Origin: DASYVD01 sp050693035
GTDB taxonomy: Bacteria; Actinomycetota; UBA4738; CALAEC01
Direction: 5' to 3'
Length of the DNA stretch: 64,000 bases
NCBI GenBank assembly: GCA_050693035.1
Contig: JBOGWB010000076.1
Location: forward strand, 66,614 to 130,613
The notes under the pieces are model-generated. The model worked only from the letters and a program-made list of their open reading frames with translations. It ran no database searches and was not told the DNA's origin. Position 1 is the stretch's first letter; each line of letters begins with the position of its first letter. The position numbers were made by a program, and so were the translations under genes. This document shows, piece by piece, positions 8,886 through 16,682 of the stretch.

Positions 8886-9389
8886 CTACCCCTGGGCCGG
8901 GTGGCGCTCGATGTTGTGCATCCGGAGGTGACGCATCAGGGGAACAGTGTGGATCGCCAGGTATCGGGCGGGCTCATCCTCCGACAGGTTGAAGTGCTGG
9001 TGCCACGCCCACACGGGTGGAGAGAACAGCGAGCCCTCCTCCCAGTCGATCCGCTCCTCGGGCTCGCCGTCGAAGTTGATGGTCGAGTAGCCATGCCCCC
9101 GCACGATGTACAGGTACGCCTCGTTGGTATGACGGTGCCGCACCGATGCCTCGCCGGGGAGGAGCTCGCCGATATGCCCATCGATGCACCGGTTCTCCGC
9201 CAGGCGGAAGTACCGGCCTCGGTTGTTGCGCCAGGGGCGCTCCGGCAGCTCCATGGTCCGAAGGTCCCCCGGGATGACGAGCCCCTCGAGCGGAGGATAC
9301 TTCCGATTGAACTCGTCGCGAGACGCGATCTCCGTGGCGTCGCGGTGAGCGGCATCGGTAGCAAGGACTTGACGGTCTCCCAGCTGCAT
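8886..9389 (-). CDS. Cupin-domain protein within the transporter operon
   Basis: A 167-residue single-cupin protein. Metal-ligand candidates are the histidines in VRHRHTNE followed by the glutamate there, and the later His in WAWHQHF, matching the HxH...E...H layout of cupin dioxygenases and isomerases. The body PGEASVRHRHTNEAYLYIV and GSLFSPPVWAWHQHFN resemble the metal-binding halves of gentisate-dioxygenase-type cupins, but the protein is half the length of those enzymes. AAGGAGC lies six bases before the ATG at 9389. Placement between a ThDP enzyme and the permease suggests it modifies or senses the imported compound; the reaction is unknown. Confidence 0.75.
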   Translation of the reverse strand: MQLGDRQVLATDAAHRDATEIASRDEFNRKYPPLEGLVIPGDLRTMELPERPWRNNRGRYFRLAENRCIDGHIGELLPGEASVRHRHTNEAYLYIVRGHGYSTINFDGEPEERIDWEEGSLFSPPVWAWHQHFNLSEDEPARYLAIHTVPLMRHLRMHNIERHPAQG

Positions 9390-9466
9390 GGGCTGCTCCT
9401 TGTTCGGCCTGGACGGGTGCCAGCCGGCTCAGAAGGTCTGCCGGTCCTGCCGAAAAACCAGAGGCA

Positions 9467-11209
9467 TCACCTCCGCTGGCATACGACGTCCACGAGTGAC
9501 GGCCGCCGCTCGGTGAGGACGACCTCCGTGGCTCGCGCGATGGCCTTGTGGAGATCCTCGGGGTCCTCGATCGGCCCCTCGGCGTGCCACCCCAGCGCCC
9601 GGGCAACTCCGGCGAAGTCCGGTGCCGGCCGATCGATCTCCAACCCGATCCCGGCGTTGTCGACCGGGGTCCCCCGGCTGCGAGCGATCCGCTCCTGGTG
9701 CTCTCGGTCGTTGTGGTACGACCGGTTGTTGAACATCACAACGAGCATCGGGATCCGGTGGTGAGCCGCCACCCACAGGGCCCCAATGTCGAACATCAGG
9801 TCCCCGTCGGGCTGGAGGTCCACGACGAGCCGGCCAGCATCGCGGTGAGCCAGCGCCACGCCGAGAGAGAGCCCGATCTGGGTCGCGGTCCCCAGGCTCC
9901 GCCCCGGATGCCGGTGCGGACGGTCGAAGTCCCAGGTCCGAAGGGCCCAGCCGGACGCCGTACCGGCGGTCAGCACCCAGTCGTGGCTCCGGATCTCCCC
10001 CCACACCTCCCCCGCCAGTCGCGCCGTGGACACGGGCGAGAGGTCCGCGTCCCGGACGGCTTCCCGCCGCCAGCCGTCCCACACCTGCTCGTGGATCCGG
10101 GCGAGCTCGGACCGACGGCGCCTGCGGGCCTCGGCCCGAGCAGCGTCATCCTTGGCGACGAGCCTCCGGATGAGTCCGAGTAGCTCGCGGAGGGCCACCA
10201 CGCTGTCGGCGGTAATCCGGAGATCGGCTTCGTGGAGCTGGGTGAAGTCGTGGGACCAGGCCGAGATCCCCTGCTCGTTGAAGCCCATGTCCACGATGGT
10301 GGCCCTCTCCGCGATGCGGGACCGGGACGTCCGCGCGGTGGGATCGACGTCCTGGGTGGGCCTGCCCATGTCCTTCACGTCGACGAACAGCACCAAGTCA
10401 GCTTCCTCCAAAGCGTGCGACCCGGTGACGTTCAGGGGATGGCGGTTGGGAAAGTTGAGCCGGATGCCCGTGTCGATCACCCCCATGGCCACCAGCTCGG
10501 CCAGATCGACGAGTTGTCCGAACGCGTCGGGATCCCGTCCCGCGTACCCGGGGATCATGACCGGCCGCTCCGCGGCGACGAGCAGCTCTGCCGCCCGGCG
10601 GAGGGCGACGGGGTCCGGCCCGATCCGCGTCGGGGCAGCCAGACGTTCCAGGTCGGGCAGGACGAGATCAGGTGGCACCTGCTCCTCCTGGAGCGCGGCG
10701 TCCAGGGCCACATAGACCGGCCCCGCCGGCTCGGAGGTGGCCACCCTGACCGCCCGGACCATAGATTCGGGGATGGATGCGATCGAGGCCGGTTGGTCGT
10801 CCCACTTGGTGTAGTCGCGGACGGCGTTCCCCTGGACGTTGGCCGAGTGGATCCAGTCGATGCCCGGGCGGCGGCGGGTCAAATCCATGGGCCCCGCCCC
10901 GCCCAGGGCCAGCATGGGCACTCGGTCGACGTACGCGCAGTAGATGCCCATGGACCCGTGCAACAATCCCACCAGGTCGTGGAGGATCACCGCCATGGGG
11001 TCCCCCGACGCCTTGGCGAACCCGTGAGCCAGACCCACCGCGACCTTCTCATGGGGGCACAGGATGATCTCCGGCGAGTTCTCCCCGTGGTTCACCAGGG
11101 AGTGGTGCAGCCCGCGGAAGGATGAGCCGGGATTGAGGCTCGCGTACCGAAACCCGAGGGCCTGAAGGAGGTCGACGACCACATCGGAGCCGTACCGCGT
11201 CGCCGTCAC
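9467..11209 (-). CDS. Thiamine-diphosphate-dependent enzyme (IlvB/MdlC superfamily)
   Basis: The 580-residue protein has the three-domain layout of 2-oxo-acid decarboxylases and acetolactate synthases. NPGSSFRGLHHSL and CPHEKVAVGLAHGFAKASG near residues 26-68 hold the conserved activating glutamate (Glu54), with a benzoylformate-decarboxylase-like look. The ThDP-magnesium motif begins at Asp468 as DGD and ends with the Asn pair at 494-495; a proline stands in place of the usual first glycine. The GTG start at 11209 has only a weak ribosome site. It lies between the solute-binding and cupin genes of an importer operon, so the substrate is probably what the importer brings in. Substrate identity is not resolved. 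Confidence 0.82.
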   Translation of the reverse strand: MTATRYGSDVVVDLLQALGFRYASLNPGSSFRGLHHSLVNHGENSPEIILCPHEKVAVGLAHGFAKASGDPMAVILHDLVGLLHGSMGIYCAYVDRVPMLALGGAGPMDLTRRRPGIDWIHSANVQGNAVRDYTKWDDQPASIASIPESMVRAVRVATSEPAGPVYVALDAALQEEQVPPDLVLPDLERLAAPTRIGPDPVALRRAAELLVAAERPVMIPGYAGRDPDAFGQLVDLAELVAMGVIDTGIRLNFPNRHPLNVTGSHALEEADLVLFVDVKDMGRPTQDVDPTARTSRSRIAERATIVDMGFNEQGISAWSHDFTQLHEADLRITADSVVALRELLGLIRRLVAKDDAARAEARRRRRSELARIHEQVWDGWRREAVRDADLSPVSTARLAGEVWGEIRSHDWVLTAGTASGWALRTWDFDRPHRHPGRSLGTATQIGLSLGVALAHRDAGRLVVDLQPDGDLMFDIGALWVAAHHRIPMLVVMFNNRSYHNDREHQERIARSRGTPVDNAGIGLEIDRPAPDFAGVARALGWHAEGPIEDPEDLHKAIARATEVVLTERRPSLVDVVCQRR

Positions 11210-11269
11210 GGCCGCTCGGCTCCCCTCGATCGGACCGTAGCTGGACGCACCCTCAGGAAGGCCCCCCGT

Positions 11270-12397
11270 TCAGTCCTCGACCACCTCGCCGCCCGAGCCC
11301 TCGATGATCTCCGCCCAGAGGCCCTCCCACTTCTCGCGCTCCTCGAGCAGCGCGTCGAGGTCCACGACGATGGTATCGACCCCGGAGGGGATGCCCCCTC
11401 CCTCGACGCCCTCGGTGGCCGGCTGACGGTCGATGTCAAGGAGAAGCTGCTGGGCTTCGGTCATCATGAACTCCAGGAAGAGGAGGGCGGAGGCCGGATG
11501 CACCGCGTACCGGTGGATGGCGATGCCGTTCGGCCGGACGATTATGGGCTCGGGCCCGCCCTCCCACTCCACGGGCGCACCTTCTTTCTTGTGCTGCAGC
11601 ACCCCGTGCAGGTAGGTCGACGCGGCGTAGTCGTACTCCCCCGCGGCCAGGAGCTCGAGCATCAGGCTGTGGCCGTTCACGAGTGACGCGTTCCGGGCCG
11701 CTTGCCGGAACAGGTCGATCGCCTCCTTCTCGGTCATCCCGTTCCTCTCGACGAAGTAGCTCTTGACCAGCGTGGCGAACCAGTCGAAGTCGCCGACCTC
11801 CAGGGCCAGGCCGTCCTCGATCGACAGGACGTCCTCCCAGCTCGTGGGACCCGTGGAAACGCTGTCGGTGTTCCAGGAGGCCGCGAAGGTGTTGAGGTAG
11901 AACCACACCCAGTTGTCGAAGACTCCCTCCTCCGGGACCCGGTCGGTCACGGGGGAATCCAGTGGGGCGAGGAGGCCTTCCCCGTCGATGACCTGGAGCT
12001 CCGGCCCGTTGGTGAGCACGACGTCCGTGCCGGGGAAGCCGGCATCGGCTTCCTGGAGCACCCGTTGGAGGACGTCGGCCGACGACGCCCGGTAGTAGTT
12101 GACCTCGAGACCCGTCAGGCTCTCGAACTCGTCGATCATGGGGAACACGTCGTCCAGGTTGGTGGACCCGTAGGCGTTGAAACTCCCTCCCTCCTCCGCC
12201 GCCATCTGGATGAGCCGCTCTCGCCGTGCATCAGGCTCGAGCCCCTCGAGCTCGCCGTTGATCTCGTTGAGGCGGCCGGTGACGTCCACCAGTCCGCTGT
12301 CGCCGTCCCCTTCGGCGGTCGGAGGCGGGGTGCACGCCGCCGCCAACAGCAGGCAGGCCATGACGAGCAGACGGGACCTCGGACCTGCCGGTCGCAT
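11270..12397 (-). CDS. ABC transporter solute-binding lipoprotein (ferric type)
   Basis: This 375-residue protein begins with a type II signal peptide ending in the lipobox AAAC (Cys22), so it is membrane-tethered outside the cell and feeds the permease at 7129-8853. The body has the type II periplasmic binding fold of the AfuA/FbpA group: SFNAYGSTNLDDVFPMIDEFE, the hinge strand GTDVVLTNGPE, LNTFAASWNTDSV, and the C-terminal PNGIAIHRYAVHPASALLFLEF split here only for quoting. The ATG at 12397 is preceded by GGGAGGGG six bases upstream. Nothing in it fixes the ligand; the group includes iron, phosphonate and organic-acid binders. Confidence 0.87.
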   Translation of the reverse strand: MRPAGPRSRLLVMACLLLAAACTPPPTAEGDGDSGLVDVTGRLNEINGELEGLEPDARRERLIQMAAEEGGSFNAYGSTNLDDVFPMIDEFESLTGLEVNYYRASSADVLQRVLQEADAGFPGTDVVLTNGPELQVIDGEGLLAPLDSPVTDRVPEEGVFDNWVWFYLNTFAASWNTDSVSTGPTSWEDVLSIEDGLALEVGDFDWFATLVKSYFVERNGMTEKEAIDLFRQAARNASLVNGHSLMLELLAAGEYDYAASTYLHGVLQHKKEGAPVEWEGGPEPIIVRPNGIAIHRYAVHPASALLFLEFMMTEAQQLLLDIDRQPATEGVEGGGIPSGVDTIVVDLDALLEEREKWEGLWAEIIEGSGGEVVED

Positions 12398-12479
12398 CAC
12401 CCCTCCCAGCCGAGCCGAACACTCATCCATGCTGGCCACGCGTGTCAAGCACGGTGCACCCGAACCGGATCCGCGCGCC

Positions 12480-13595
12480 TCAGCCGCATACCCGCTGGCG
12501 TGGGAAGGCCAGGACGGCCTCGGCCACGGCCTCCACCTCGTCATCGCTGAGGAAGGCATGCACAGGCAGCGACAGCACCCGCGTTGCGGCGTCCTCCGCG
12601 TTCGGGGCCCGAACCGGTTTCCCCGAGGCGAACACGCGGTGTCGGTGGAGCGGGGCCGGATACTGGACCATCGTCTCGACGCCCCAGCCCGCCAGGTGAT
12701 CCCGGAGCGCGTCGCGGTGCGGCGTGGCGACCACGTACTTCTGGAACACGTGCTCCGCGTCCGGCAGGACGGCCGGGACCGTCAGGTGGTCCGAGCCCTG
12801 GAGAGCCTCGGAGTACCGGCCCGCGATCTTGCGGCGCCGCCGGATCCACTCCGCATTGTGACGCAGCTTGATCCCGAGCACCGCGGCGACGAGCGTCGAC
12901 ATCTGGGAGTTGAACCCGAGGCTCTCGACCGTCCGGTCCGCCGTTCTCCCGTGGTAGCGGAGCAGGCGGACGCGCTCGGCAACCTCGTCCTCGTCGGTGA
13001 GGACCATCCCGCCGCTGCCGGGCGCACTGATCGTCTTGAACGGATCGAAGCTCAGGCAGCTCGCCTGACCCACGCTCCCCGCGGGCCTTCCGGCGAAGCT
13101 GGCCCCCAATGCCTGGGCGGCGTCCTCGATCACGACCAAGTCGTGCTGTTGGGCGAACGCCTCCGCCGCCGCCGGATCGGACATCTGCCCGAATAGGTGG
13201 ACGGAGATCACCGCCCGGGTGCGTGAGGTGACCAGCCGCTCCGCCACTTCCAGGTCCATGTTGAACGTGGCCGGATGGATGTCCACGAACAGCGGGGTGG
13301 CGCCGCAGCGCAGGATGCACGAGGCGGAGGCCACGAAGGAGAAGTCCGTCACCAGGACCTCGTCGTCCGGGCCCAACCCCAGGGCGAGTAGGGCAAAGTA
13401 CAGGGCGTCGGTGCACGAGTTCACGGCGATCCCGTGCCGGCGGCCCGCCAGGCCGGCCACCTCTCGTTCGAGCTCCACGACGGCCTGGCCCTGGAGCACG
13501 GGGCCGGAAGCCAGAACTTCATCGATCGCCGGGAGCACCTCATGCCGCAGCTGGACGTACTCCCGCTCCGCGTCGTAGAAGGGTATTTCCCTCAC
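12480..13595 (-). CDS. DegT/DnrJ/EryC1 family PLP-dependent sugar aminotransferase
   Basis: A 371-residue fold-type I enzyme of the group that transaminates nucleotide-linked keto-sugars. The opening IPFYDAEREYVQLRHEV, VLQGQAVVELE, NSCTDALYFALLALG, VIEDAAQALGA and the PLP-lysine site SFDPFKTISAPGSGG are all present. The GTG at 13595 gives the standard start VREIPFYD; the frame is open further upstream but lacks homology there. It lies 82 bases upstream of the solute-binding gene on the same strand, so it may head that operon or be a separate unit. No other nucleotide-sugar gene is nearby, which leaves its pathway open. The 218 bases upstream hold nothing I recognise. Confidence 0.88.
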   Translation of the reverse strand: MREIPFYDAEREYVQLRHEVLPAIDEVLASGPVLQGQAVVELEREVAGLAGRRHGIAVNSCTDALYFALLALGLGPDDEVLVTDFSFVASASCILRCGATPLFVDIHPATFNMDLEVAERLVTSRTRAVISVHLFGQMSDPAAAEAFAQQHDLVVIEDAAQALGASFAGRPAGSVGQASCLSFDPFKTISAPGSGGMVLTDEDEVAERVRLLRYHGRTADRTVESLGFNSQMSTLVAAVLGIKLRHNAEWIRRRRKIAGRYSEALQGSDHLTVPAVLPDAEHVFQKYVVATPHRDALRDHLAGWGVETMVQYPAPLHRHRVFASGKPVRAPNAEDAATRVLSLPVHAFLSDDEVEAVAEAVLAFPRQRVCG

Positions 13596-13813
13596 TGCAC
13601 CGGCAGGATAACGGAGCCGCCAGGGCCGCTCCCCAGGGGCGCCCACCCAGCCGCCTCGCCCGTCGCTTCGTCGACGATCTCGAATATGCTCGAAGTCCTC
13701 TCGCTCGTACCGGGTTTGGCGTTCGGCGATCTGCTCTGGGCTCTGGGCCGCCTGGGGTGCTCCTCCACCCATTGGACGTCCTCGTCGGCGGAAAGGCTAC
13801 TCCACCGGTCGTC

Positions 13814-14491
13814 TCATCTCTCGGGGCGGCGCACGCCCACCTCGTCGAGATGGGCGAGGAGATCCGCGGGATCCTCGTACACGCGGTAGGCCCCCGCGCT
13901 CTGGAGCTCTTCCGCGCCGTAGCCTCCGGATAGGAGCCCAACGCCGAGGGCCCGGGCCCGCCGAGCAGCGAGAAGGTCCCACACGCTGTCCCCGACCACG
14001 ACGGAGTCCTCGATGTCCACGGCGAGCCGCTCCGCGGCGGTGAGGAACAGGTCGGGGTCTGGCTTGGCCCGCTCTACCTGATCCCGAGTGACGATGGGGA
14101 CGCCGTCGGGTACTCCCAGCGACGCGATGGCCGGGGCGGCGATCTCACTGTACCCGCTGGTGGCGATGGCCCACGGCACCTCGAGCTCGGTGAGCAAGGC
14201 GAGGAGCTCCCGGGCGCCGGGGAGCGGCCGGGCTCTGACCGCCCGTTCGTGGTAGGCCTCGGCGTGCAGCGTCCGAAGCCGCTCCGCTTCCCGGGCGGTC
14301 ACCTCCCGGCCCGTCTCACGCAGCAGCGCCGCCGTGAGCAGACCGCCGCTCATCCCGATCTTCCGATGGATACGCCACACGGAGAGTCGCATCCCCATCT
14401 CTTCGAGTGCTTCCTGCCACGCGAGGACATGGTGGTAGACGGTATCGACGAGCGTGCCGTCGAGGTCGAATACGAACGCCTGACGCTTCAT
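13814..14491 (-). CDS. HAD-superfamily phosphatase, beta-phosphoglucomutase/GPH type
   Basis: The 225-residue protein shows all HAD motifs: the nucleophile DLDGTLVDT near residue 9, the Thr/Ser motif ATSGYSE, the lysine in RAKPDPDLF, and the acidic VVVGDSVWDL. The cap domain lies between residues 18 and 85, as in phosphoglycolate phosphatases and related sugar phosphatases. The ATG at 14491 begins the typical MKRQAFVFDLDGT; the frame continues upstream into the tRNA-Thr gene and is not used. The substrate cannot be named. Confidence 0.88.
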   Translation of the reverse strand: MKRQAFVFDLDGTLVDTVYHHVLAWQEALEEMGMRLSVWRIHRKIGMSGGLLTAALLRETGREVTAREAERLRTLHAEAYHERAVRARPLPGARELLALLTELEVPWAIATSGYSEIAAPAIASLGVPDGVPIVTRDQVERAKPDPDLFLTAAERLAVDIEDSVVVGDSVWDLLAARRARALGVGLLSGGYGAEELQSAGAYRVYEDPADLLAHLDEVGVRRPER

Positions 14492-14511
14492 CCACCCACC
14501 TGGTTCGGTCG

Positions 14512-14585
14512 AGCTGGCGGTGGGATTCGAACCCACGACCTGGCGATTACAAGTCGCCTGCGCTACCGGGCTGCGCCACGCCAGC
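14512..14585 (-). tRNA. tRNA-Thr (anticodon UGU)
   Basis: Reading the minus strand, the acceptor stem GCTGGCG pairs with CGCCAGC. The D-arm GCGCAGCCCGGTAGCGC follows, then the anticodon stem GGCGA/TCGCC around loop CTTGTAA with anticodon TGT (codon ACA), and the T-arm GTGGG-TTCGAAT-CCCAC. Discriminator is T. The CCA end is not encoded. It sits between the HAD phosphatase and the sigma-factor gene. Confidence 0.95.
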
Positions 14586-14629
14586 CGGACGATTGTAGCC
14601 AGCCCCGGGCGCCCCGGTTCGCGGGTGGG

Positions 14630-15292
14630 CTAGGCCGAGGCCCGTCCTTCTTGCTCGCGGGACCGAAGATGCAGCTCCACCTTCCGCTTGATGCGCTGGA
14701 GGGCGTTGTCCACCGCCTTCAACTGCCGCTGGAGGAGCACCGCGATCTCCTGGTAGGACTTCCCCTCGACGTACAGGTGCAGGACCTCGATCTCGAAGTC
14801 CGACAGGATCTCGGCGAAGGCGAGCTTCATGCTCCGGAGCTCCTCGCTCGAGATCAGGAGCTCCGCGGGATCGGTGACCTCCTGAGGTTGGAGGACGTCC
14901 ATCAGCGCGCGGTCCGGCTCGTCGTCCGTGGCCAGCGGCTTGGACAACGAGACGTACGTGTTGAGCGGGATGTGCTTCTGCCGGGTGGCCATCTTGATGG
15001 CGGTGATGATCTGGCGGGTGACGCAGACGTCCGCGAAGGCCCGGAACGAGGTCTCCTTGGCCGGGCTGAAGTCCCGGACCGCCTTGTACAGCCCGATCAT
15101 GGCCTCCTGGACGATGTCTTCCTTGTCCGCACCGACCAGGAAGTACGAGCGAGCCTTGGACCGGGCGAAGTTGCGGTACCGGGCGAGCAGACCGTCCATG
15201 GCCCGTGCGTCACCGTCCCGATACAGGGAGATGAGTTCCTCGTCCGTCTGGTCTTCGATGACGAGGAGGGTCCGAGCTCTGCCTTCTCTCAC
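14630..15292 (-). CDS. sigH: RNA polymerase sigma factor, SigH/Spo0H type
   Basis: A 220-residue sigma-70-family protein. Region 2 includes the RDGDARAMDGLLARY opening, the KARSYFLVGADKEDIVQEA core-binding and melting stretch and ETSFRAFADVCVTRQIITA; region 4 is SDFEIEVLHLYVEGKSYQEI with the helix-turn-helix near residues 170-200. It matches the SigH group of Firmicutes, which in Bacillus lies in the same order near rlmB. The GTG at 15292 has GGAG about seven bases upstream. A TTGCGT/AATAAT promoter lies upstream. The regulon is unknown; in Firmicutes SigH controls early stationary-phase genes, which should not be assumed here. Confidence 0.88.
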   Translation of the reverse strand: MREGRARTLLVIEDQTDEELISLYRDGDARAMDGLLARYRNFARSKARSYFLVGADKEDIVQEAMIGLYKAVRDFSPAKETSFRAFADVCVTRQIITAIKMATRQKHIPLNTYVSLSKPLATDDEPDRALMDVLQPQEVTDPAELLISSEELRSMKLAFAEILSDFEIEVLHLYVEGKSYQEIAVLLQRQLKAVDNALQRIKRKVELHLRSREQEGRASA

Positions 15293-15359
15293 AGCCCGCT
15301 CCCGCGAACGAAGGATTCCCTCTGCCCTGCGAATGAGCGGAAACCGCAGGTCACCGCGT

Positions 15360-15389
15360 ATTATTCCCCTTCCAGCAGGACTTACGCAA
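15360..15389 (-). promoter_or_regulatory. Sigma-70-type promoter before the sigma-factor gene
   Basis: On the minus strand TTGCGT (15384-15389) and AATAAT (15360-15365) are separated by 18 bases, in the gap between rlmB and the sigma gene. It would give a leader of about 60 bases. This makes the sigma gene independent of the upstream rlmB-isp operon. Confidence 0.5.
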
Positions 15390-15456
15390 GGGTTTCGTGC
15401 GTGGCAGAAATGGACCTATGTGTACGAAGGGGACGGGTGGGTCCTGCTCGGCGGCC

Positions 15457-16206
15457 TCAACGGCCCCCGACCGGCCGGATCGCGTACCCGAAGAGGGCGA
15501 CCCCGGCGGCCACCGACACGTTGAGGGACCCGACCCGGCCGCGCATGGGGATGCCCAGCAGCTCGTCGCAGCGCTCGGAGACGAGCCGGGAAAGTCCGGC
15601 GCCCTCGGCGCCGAGGACCAGGGCCAGCCGACCGGGCGGCCGCGACGAATCGAAGATGGTGCGCTCGGCACGGCCGTCCAGCCCGACGACCCAGAACCCG
15701 CCCTCTTTCAGGAGCTCGAGGGCCCTGGCCAGGTTGGGCACTCGGGCCAGCGGGAGATGCGCCAGTGCCCCCGCGGACGCCGCCAGGGCCGCCGGGCTCA
15801 CCGGAGCCCCTCGGCGACGCCGCACCACCAACGCGGAGGCTCCCGCCGCCTCGGCTGCCCTGGCGCACGCCCCGAGGTTGTGAGGGTCGGTGACTCCGTC
15901 CAGGACCAGCACCACGGCGTCCTCCTCCCATTCCCTGCTCCGCAGGTCGGATTGGGCCAGCTCCGTTCGGTCGCGTCCCAGGCGGGCGGCCACTCCCTGG
16001 TGGCGGGCTCCTCCACCCAGCCGTTCGACCTGCTCCCGCTCCACCACCGAGACGGGCACACCGGTGGCTCTCGCTTCCCGCAGGAGCTCCCGAAGCCCCG
16101 GCGTCGAGCGGGACTCCCGGGCCACCAGGACCTCGCGGGCCGAGCCCGCCCGGATGGCCTCCAGCACGGGCCGCTTGCCGACCACGACCCCATCGGTCCC
16201 GGTCAC
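15457..16206 (-). CDS. rlmB: 23S rRNA 2'-O-methyltransferase (SpoU family)
   Basis: The 249-residue protein has the RlmB layout: a short N-terminal RNA-binding domain (VVGKRPVLEAIRAGSA, then an L30e-like part) and a SpoU/TrmH knotted methyltransferase domain. Signature motifs are VLDGVTDPHNLGACARAA with the key Asn/Arg pair, LVLGAEGAGLS, and the knot motif IPMRGRVGSLNVSVAAG. It uses S-adenosylmethionine to methylate a guanosine in 23S rRNA. The GTG at 16206 overlaps the ispF stop (GTGA), so the genes are coupled. In mycobacteria cysS stands between ispF and this gene; here it is absent. Confidence 0.92.
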   Translation of the reverse strand: MTGTDGVVVGKRPVLEAIRAGSAREVLVARESRSTPGLRELLREARATGVPVSVVEREQVERLGGGARHQGVAARLGRDRTELAQSDLRSREWEEDAVVLVLDGVTDPHNLGACARAAEAAGASALVVRRRRGAPVSPAALAASAGALAHLPLARVPNLARALELLKEGGFWVVGLDGRAERTIFDSSRPPGRLALVLGAEGAGLSRLVSERCDELLGIPMRGRVGSLNVSVAAGVALFGYAIRPVGGR

Positions 16207-16682
16207 GAGGGGCCCAGGACCACCAGGGCCAGGCACCCGGCTCCGTCCCCGGTGAGTCCGAGCCCTTCCGGGCGCGTTCCCTTCACGGAGACTCGCTCGA
16301 TCGGGATCCTCAGTACCCGGCCGAGGCCCGCTCGGATCTCCTCGCGCCGAGGGGCAACCGCGGGACGTTCCGCGATCACCACCGCGTCGCAGGACACCGG
16401 GGCCAGACCCGCGCCCTGGACCATTTCCACCACCCGGGCCAGCAGATCGAGACCGGCGATGCCCTCGAGCTCCGGATCGCCCTCGCGGAAATGGGTTCCG
16501 ATATCTCCCAGGCCGGCCGCGCCGAGGAACGCGTCGGCGAGCGCATGGCACACCACGTCGGCGTCGGAGTGGCCCGCCAGCCCGGCCTCTCCCGCGAAGC
16601 GGACCCCCCCGAGAAACAGCGGCCGGTCCTCGTCCCTGGGGTGGGCGTCGAATCCGAGGCCGAACCGGAGATCAGTGTCCAT
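16203..16682 (-). CDS. ispF: 2-C-methyl-D-erythritol 2,4-cyclodiphosphate synthase, divergent
   Basis: IspF closes the cyclodiphosphate in the MEP isoprenoid pathway. The 159-residue protein keeps the metal ligands Asp12 and His14 (GFDAH) and His38 (AGHSD), and the GLGDIG segment. Other conserved parts have changed: the usual PDTDP is REGDPE, the CMP-phosphate loop read as TTTEKLG or TTTDGLG elsewhere is GTRPEGLG, and the TGRGEG trimer-core motif is TGDGAG. The ATG at 16682 lies inside the 3' end of ispD (11-base overlap). Activity is plausible but should be tested. Confidence 0.85.
   Translation of the reverse strand: MDTDLRFGLGFDAHPRDEDRPLFLGGVRFAGEAGLAGHSDADVVCHALADAFLGAAGLGDIGTHFREGDPELEGIAGLDLLARVVEMVQGAGLAPVSCDAVVIAERPAVAPRREEIRAGLGRVLRIPIERVSVKGTRPEGLGLTGDGAGCLALVVLGPS

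Noticed and set aside
13596..13813. A short gene upstream of the DegT aminotransferase
   Set aside because: The open frames are short, without ribosome site or recognisable composition; it is treated as intergenic.
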